From contig CALZMK010000050.1 of assembly GCA_945788545.1 (NCBI GenBank), positions 1 to 8,009 of the forward strand: 8,009 nucleotides of DNA. Reading direction: 5' to 3'. The DNA comes from an uncultured Prevotella sp. (lineage in GTDB: Bacteria; Bacteroidota; Bacteroidia; Bacteroidales; Bacteroidaceae). This document shows, one piece after another, positions 6,019 through 8,009 of the stretch. Position numbers and translations under genes: made by a program. The notes under the pieces are model-generated. The model worked only from the letters and a program-made list of their open reading frames with translations, was not told the origin of the DNA and searched no databases. Every line of letters begins with the position of its first letter. Positions within the stretch are counted from its first letter, which is position 1.

Positions 6019-8009
6019 TTATTTTGATAATACCTTGATGTTCTGACCTTTTGCATTGGTCACCACATGTATACCTTTAGTTGGTACCAATGTTCTTATG
6101 CCTGATGTACTGATGTATTTAGGCTGTTCGGAACTGATTGCAGCGTGGCTCTGCACGCCAGTCACAACGTCCGACTGCTTGATGCTGCTGACCGTATAGC
6201 CTGCTGCCTCACCTGCTTTGACGCACTTCACGTTGAAGATGAAGCGTACTACAGCCGTTTCATCGCCACGCTTGTACTTCAGTGCCTGGCTGATGGTGTA
6301 GGTGGTGCCAACTTTGAGGCGTCCGGGGTATTGGCCAACGTTGAAGGTAAGTGTAGAAGGGGAAAACTCGCTGTATGCGTAGCTCGAACCTCCATAGCCG
6401 ATGATCTTGCCCGAAGCATCAAACCAGTGTCCGTAGCCATTGGCTGTGCTGCCCTGGTTGGTGCAAGTGCCGTCTGCCGGATTTACGGAGTAGAACTTCA
6501 TTTGGCCGTCTGCTGGTGCGGCTGATGACCATGCCACGATGTGGTTGGCCAGTTCAGACACGGGCATCTGAAGGGCTGTGCCTGCCACGGCAGCGGCTTG
6601 TCCTTCTATCTTGACAGGAGTGAAGTCGTAGTTGGCCGAGCTATAGGGAAGGGTGACGTCATAAGTGATGGTAGCATCAGAGATGGGGAGGTCTTCGCTG
6701 ATGGTTGGTGCGCCATAGATGTTGGTGTTGCTGAACTTCACAGTGTATGGCCACTGGTCATCGTTGCTGAAGTCCTCGTCCCACTTGTGCTGTATATACG
6801 ACTTGGGGGCTGGCACTACCACAAACCACAATCTGTCAACTCCCTCAGGAATGTCAGCCTTCACTTCTACGCTTCTGCTGGTCATGCCGCCTTGAGCGCA
6901 ATAAAGTGAGTCTTCATAGAGGTATTGTCTCGTGCCGTCCTTCATCAGAGCCACGTAGCCAAGACGGAAAGCTCGCTGAGCATTGTAGCTGCTGTTGTAG
7001 TTGTATGTAGTCTTGCCAATCTTCGTAACCACACCGTCCTTCAGATATTCTCCTCCGTCGCCCTCAGCAAGCGAGGCTCTTGTCTTCAAGGATGTGAACT
7101 GGACGGACACTTCCCCACCCTCTGCTGGCACGTTGAGCGGTATGACGTTGAATCCTGTGCTCTGAGGGCAGCTGTAGTAAGCCACTTGGAAGGTGTTGTC
7201 GCCAATGCTGTAGTAGCGGAAAGGATAGTCGCCTATGTAAGGCGCCGCTTCGTCTCTTGCCGCATCGAGGTCGACGGTTGTCATCTTGAGAGCGTACTCA
7301 AAGTAGAGTTTGAAGAGTTCGGTGCAATCTATGCCAAGCATGTCCATAAGCACTTCATTGGGGTCTTGTCCTTTGCCGGTGTCGTGGCGCCAGAGTCGGC
7401 CTACAGCGTCTATGCCGTATTTCTCTACCAAGAAGTAATGCCACCAGTAAGACTGGTATCTCATCCATTCGTGTGTCATGGCGCAATTGGCGTAAGGGCT
7501 ATAGAGAGACCAGCTCTGACTCCATTTCAACTCGGGATATGCCTGTGCTGCTTGCCACTGTGCTGTCTGTTCCCAGAATGCCGCTCCGTTGCCTATGGCT
7601 GTGCGGAAGCCTGCATAACCTTTTAGGTCGGCGAAGCACTGGTATTGGAATGAGTGCCCCACTTCGTGAGCGACAGAATGGCCCACAGGCTTGCATGTGT
7701 TAGGGCTGAGCCATAGAGCGCCAATCATGTCGTCATATCCTCCTCCGTAGCATACCCAGTCGGTAGTATGATTGAGGAGAATCATCATCTTGTACTTGCT
7801 CACCTTTGAGTTGTTCTCGTCGCAGAATGCCAGTTTGCCGATGTTGAGAGAATAGAAGAACTCGGCCTTCTTCAGCAGGTCGTCGATGTCCACCTTGTAG
7901 GTAGAGGGAGCATTGGTCGGGATGGTATTGCCATAATACTTGTCCCAGTACACAATGAAGTTGTCGCTTTCCTTAGAGCGTGACTTTGACCATGTGTACT
8001 TGTTCTCAG
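6019..8009 (-). CDS. Secreted HEVGH metallopeptidase-like protein (DUF6055-like) with DUF4859, 5' end missing
   Basis: The frame stays open to the right edge, so the signal peptide and N-terminus are outside the window; 662 residues are present, numbered here from the first full codon (8007). Near the start, WSKSRSKESDNFIVYWDKYYG (19-residue core) resembles the opening of DUF6055 proteins. HEVGHSFQ (114-121) is a zinc-peptidase HExxH motif, and E146 in FWEQTAQW, 28 residues on, could be the third ligand as in gluzincins. A Trp/Tyr-rich helical region (about 145-240) and beta-rich domains follow. Residues about 447-596 look like DUF4859 (GHWFDASGKI, then FNVGQYPGRLKVGTTYTI). The last 32 residues (YISTSGIR to KVLSK) form a tail like that of the alpha-galactosidase here. 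Proteolysis is inferred from the motif only; no member function is known to me. Family names are from recall and should be treated as likely. Confidence 0.82.
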   Translation of the reverse strand, partial: ENKYTWSKSRSKESDNFIVYWDKYYGNTIPTNAPSTYKVDIDDLLKKAEFFYSLNIGKLAFCDENNSKVSKYKMMILLNHTTDWVCYGGGYDDMIGALWLSPNTCKPVGHSVAHEVGHSFQYQCFADLKGYAGFRTAIGNGAAFWEQTAQWQAAQAYPELKWSQSWSLYSPYANCAMTHEWMRYQSYWWHYFLVEKYGIDAVGRLWRHDTGKGQDPNEVLMDMLGIDCTELFKLYFEYALKMTTVDLDAARDEAAPYIGDYPFRYYSIGDNTFQVAYYSCPQSTGFNVIPLNVPAEGGEVSVQFTSLKTRASLAEGDGGEYLKDGVVTKIGKTTYNYNSSYNAQRAFRLGYVALMKDGTRQYLYEDSLYCAQGGMTSRSVEVKADIPEGVDRLWFVVVPAPKSYIQHKWDEDFSNDDQWPYTVKFSNTNIYGAPTISEDLPISDATITYDVTLPYSSANYDFTPVKIEGQAAAVAGTALQMPVSELANHIVAWSSAAPADGQMKFYSVNPADGTCTNQGSTANGYGHWFDASGKIIGYGGSSYAYSEFSPSTLTFNVGQYPGRLKVGTTYTISQALKYKRGDETAVVRFIFNVKCVKAGEAAGYTVSSIKQSDVVTGVQSHAAISSEQPKYISTSGIRTLVPTKGIHVVTNAKGQNIKVLSK

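Noticed and set aside
6925..7626. 233-codon plus-strand frame opposite the peptidase
   Set aside because: The minus strand carries HEVGH and a continuous, domain-like protein; the opposite product has no recognisable motif.
1..8009. CRISPR array, tRNA or rRNA genes, complete insertion sequence or defence operon
   Set aside because: No regularly spaced direct repeats, cloverleaf-like segments, transposase or defence-type domains were seen in any part of the window.

Overview
The window looks like a piece of a Bacteroidales chromosome, most likely Prevotellaceae (Prevotella/Segatella type). The start codons follow A-rich leaders with no Shine-Dalgarno sequence. Two candidate promoters match the Bacteroidota form TTG-N20-TAnnTTTG. 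A DUF4859-type domain and short C-terminal tails on two secreted proteins point the same way. The genus is an inference from gene content and style, since no database was searched.

Layout. On the plus strand, a secreted GH27 alpha-galactosidase with a C-terminal carbohydrate-binding module (11-1837) overlaps by 4 bases the start of rmuC (1834-3099). A 362-base convergent intergenic region follows. On the minus strand it holds a promoter-like sequence, two stem-loops and a U8 terminator, so it could encode a small RNA of about 170 nt, or be the 3' end of the neighbouring mRNA. The rest of the genes are on the minus strand: a secreted ten-repeat MORN protein (3462-4268), a 399-base spacer with its promoter and a 14-bp perfect hairpin, a calcium/sodium antiporter of the YrbG type (4668-5726), a 196-bp MITE-like element with perfect 23-bp terminal inverted repeats ending 8 bases before the yrbG start codon, and a large secreted HEVGH zinc-peptidase-like protein (DUF6055-like plus DUF4859) that runs off the right edge.

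How the genes relate. The alpha-galactosidase and the metallopeptidase-like protein look like envelope or extracellular enzymes for processing glycans or glycoproteins, typical of a gut or rumen Bacteroidales. RmuC, the antiporter and the MORN protein are housekeeping or envelope functions with no evident shared pathway. No complete new defence or biosynthetic system is visible. The least explained parts are the structured RNA candidate at 3156-3325, the MITE next to yrbG, and the uncharacterised peptidase.
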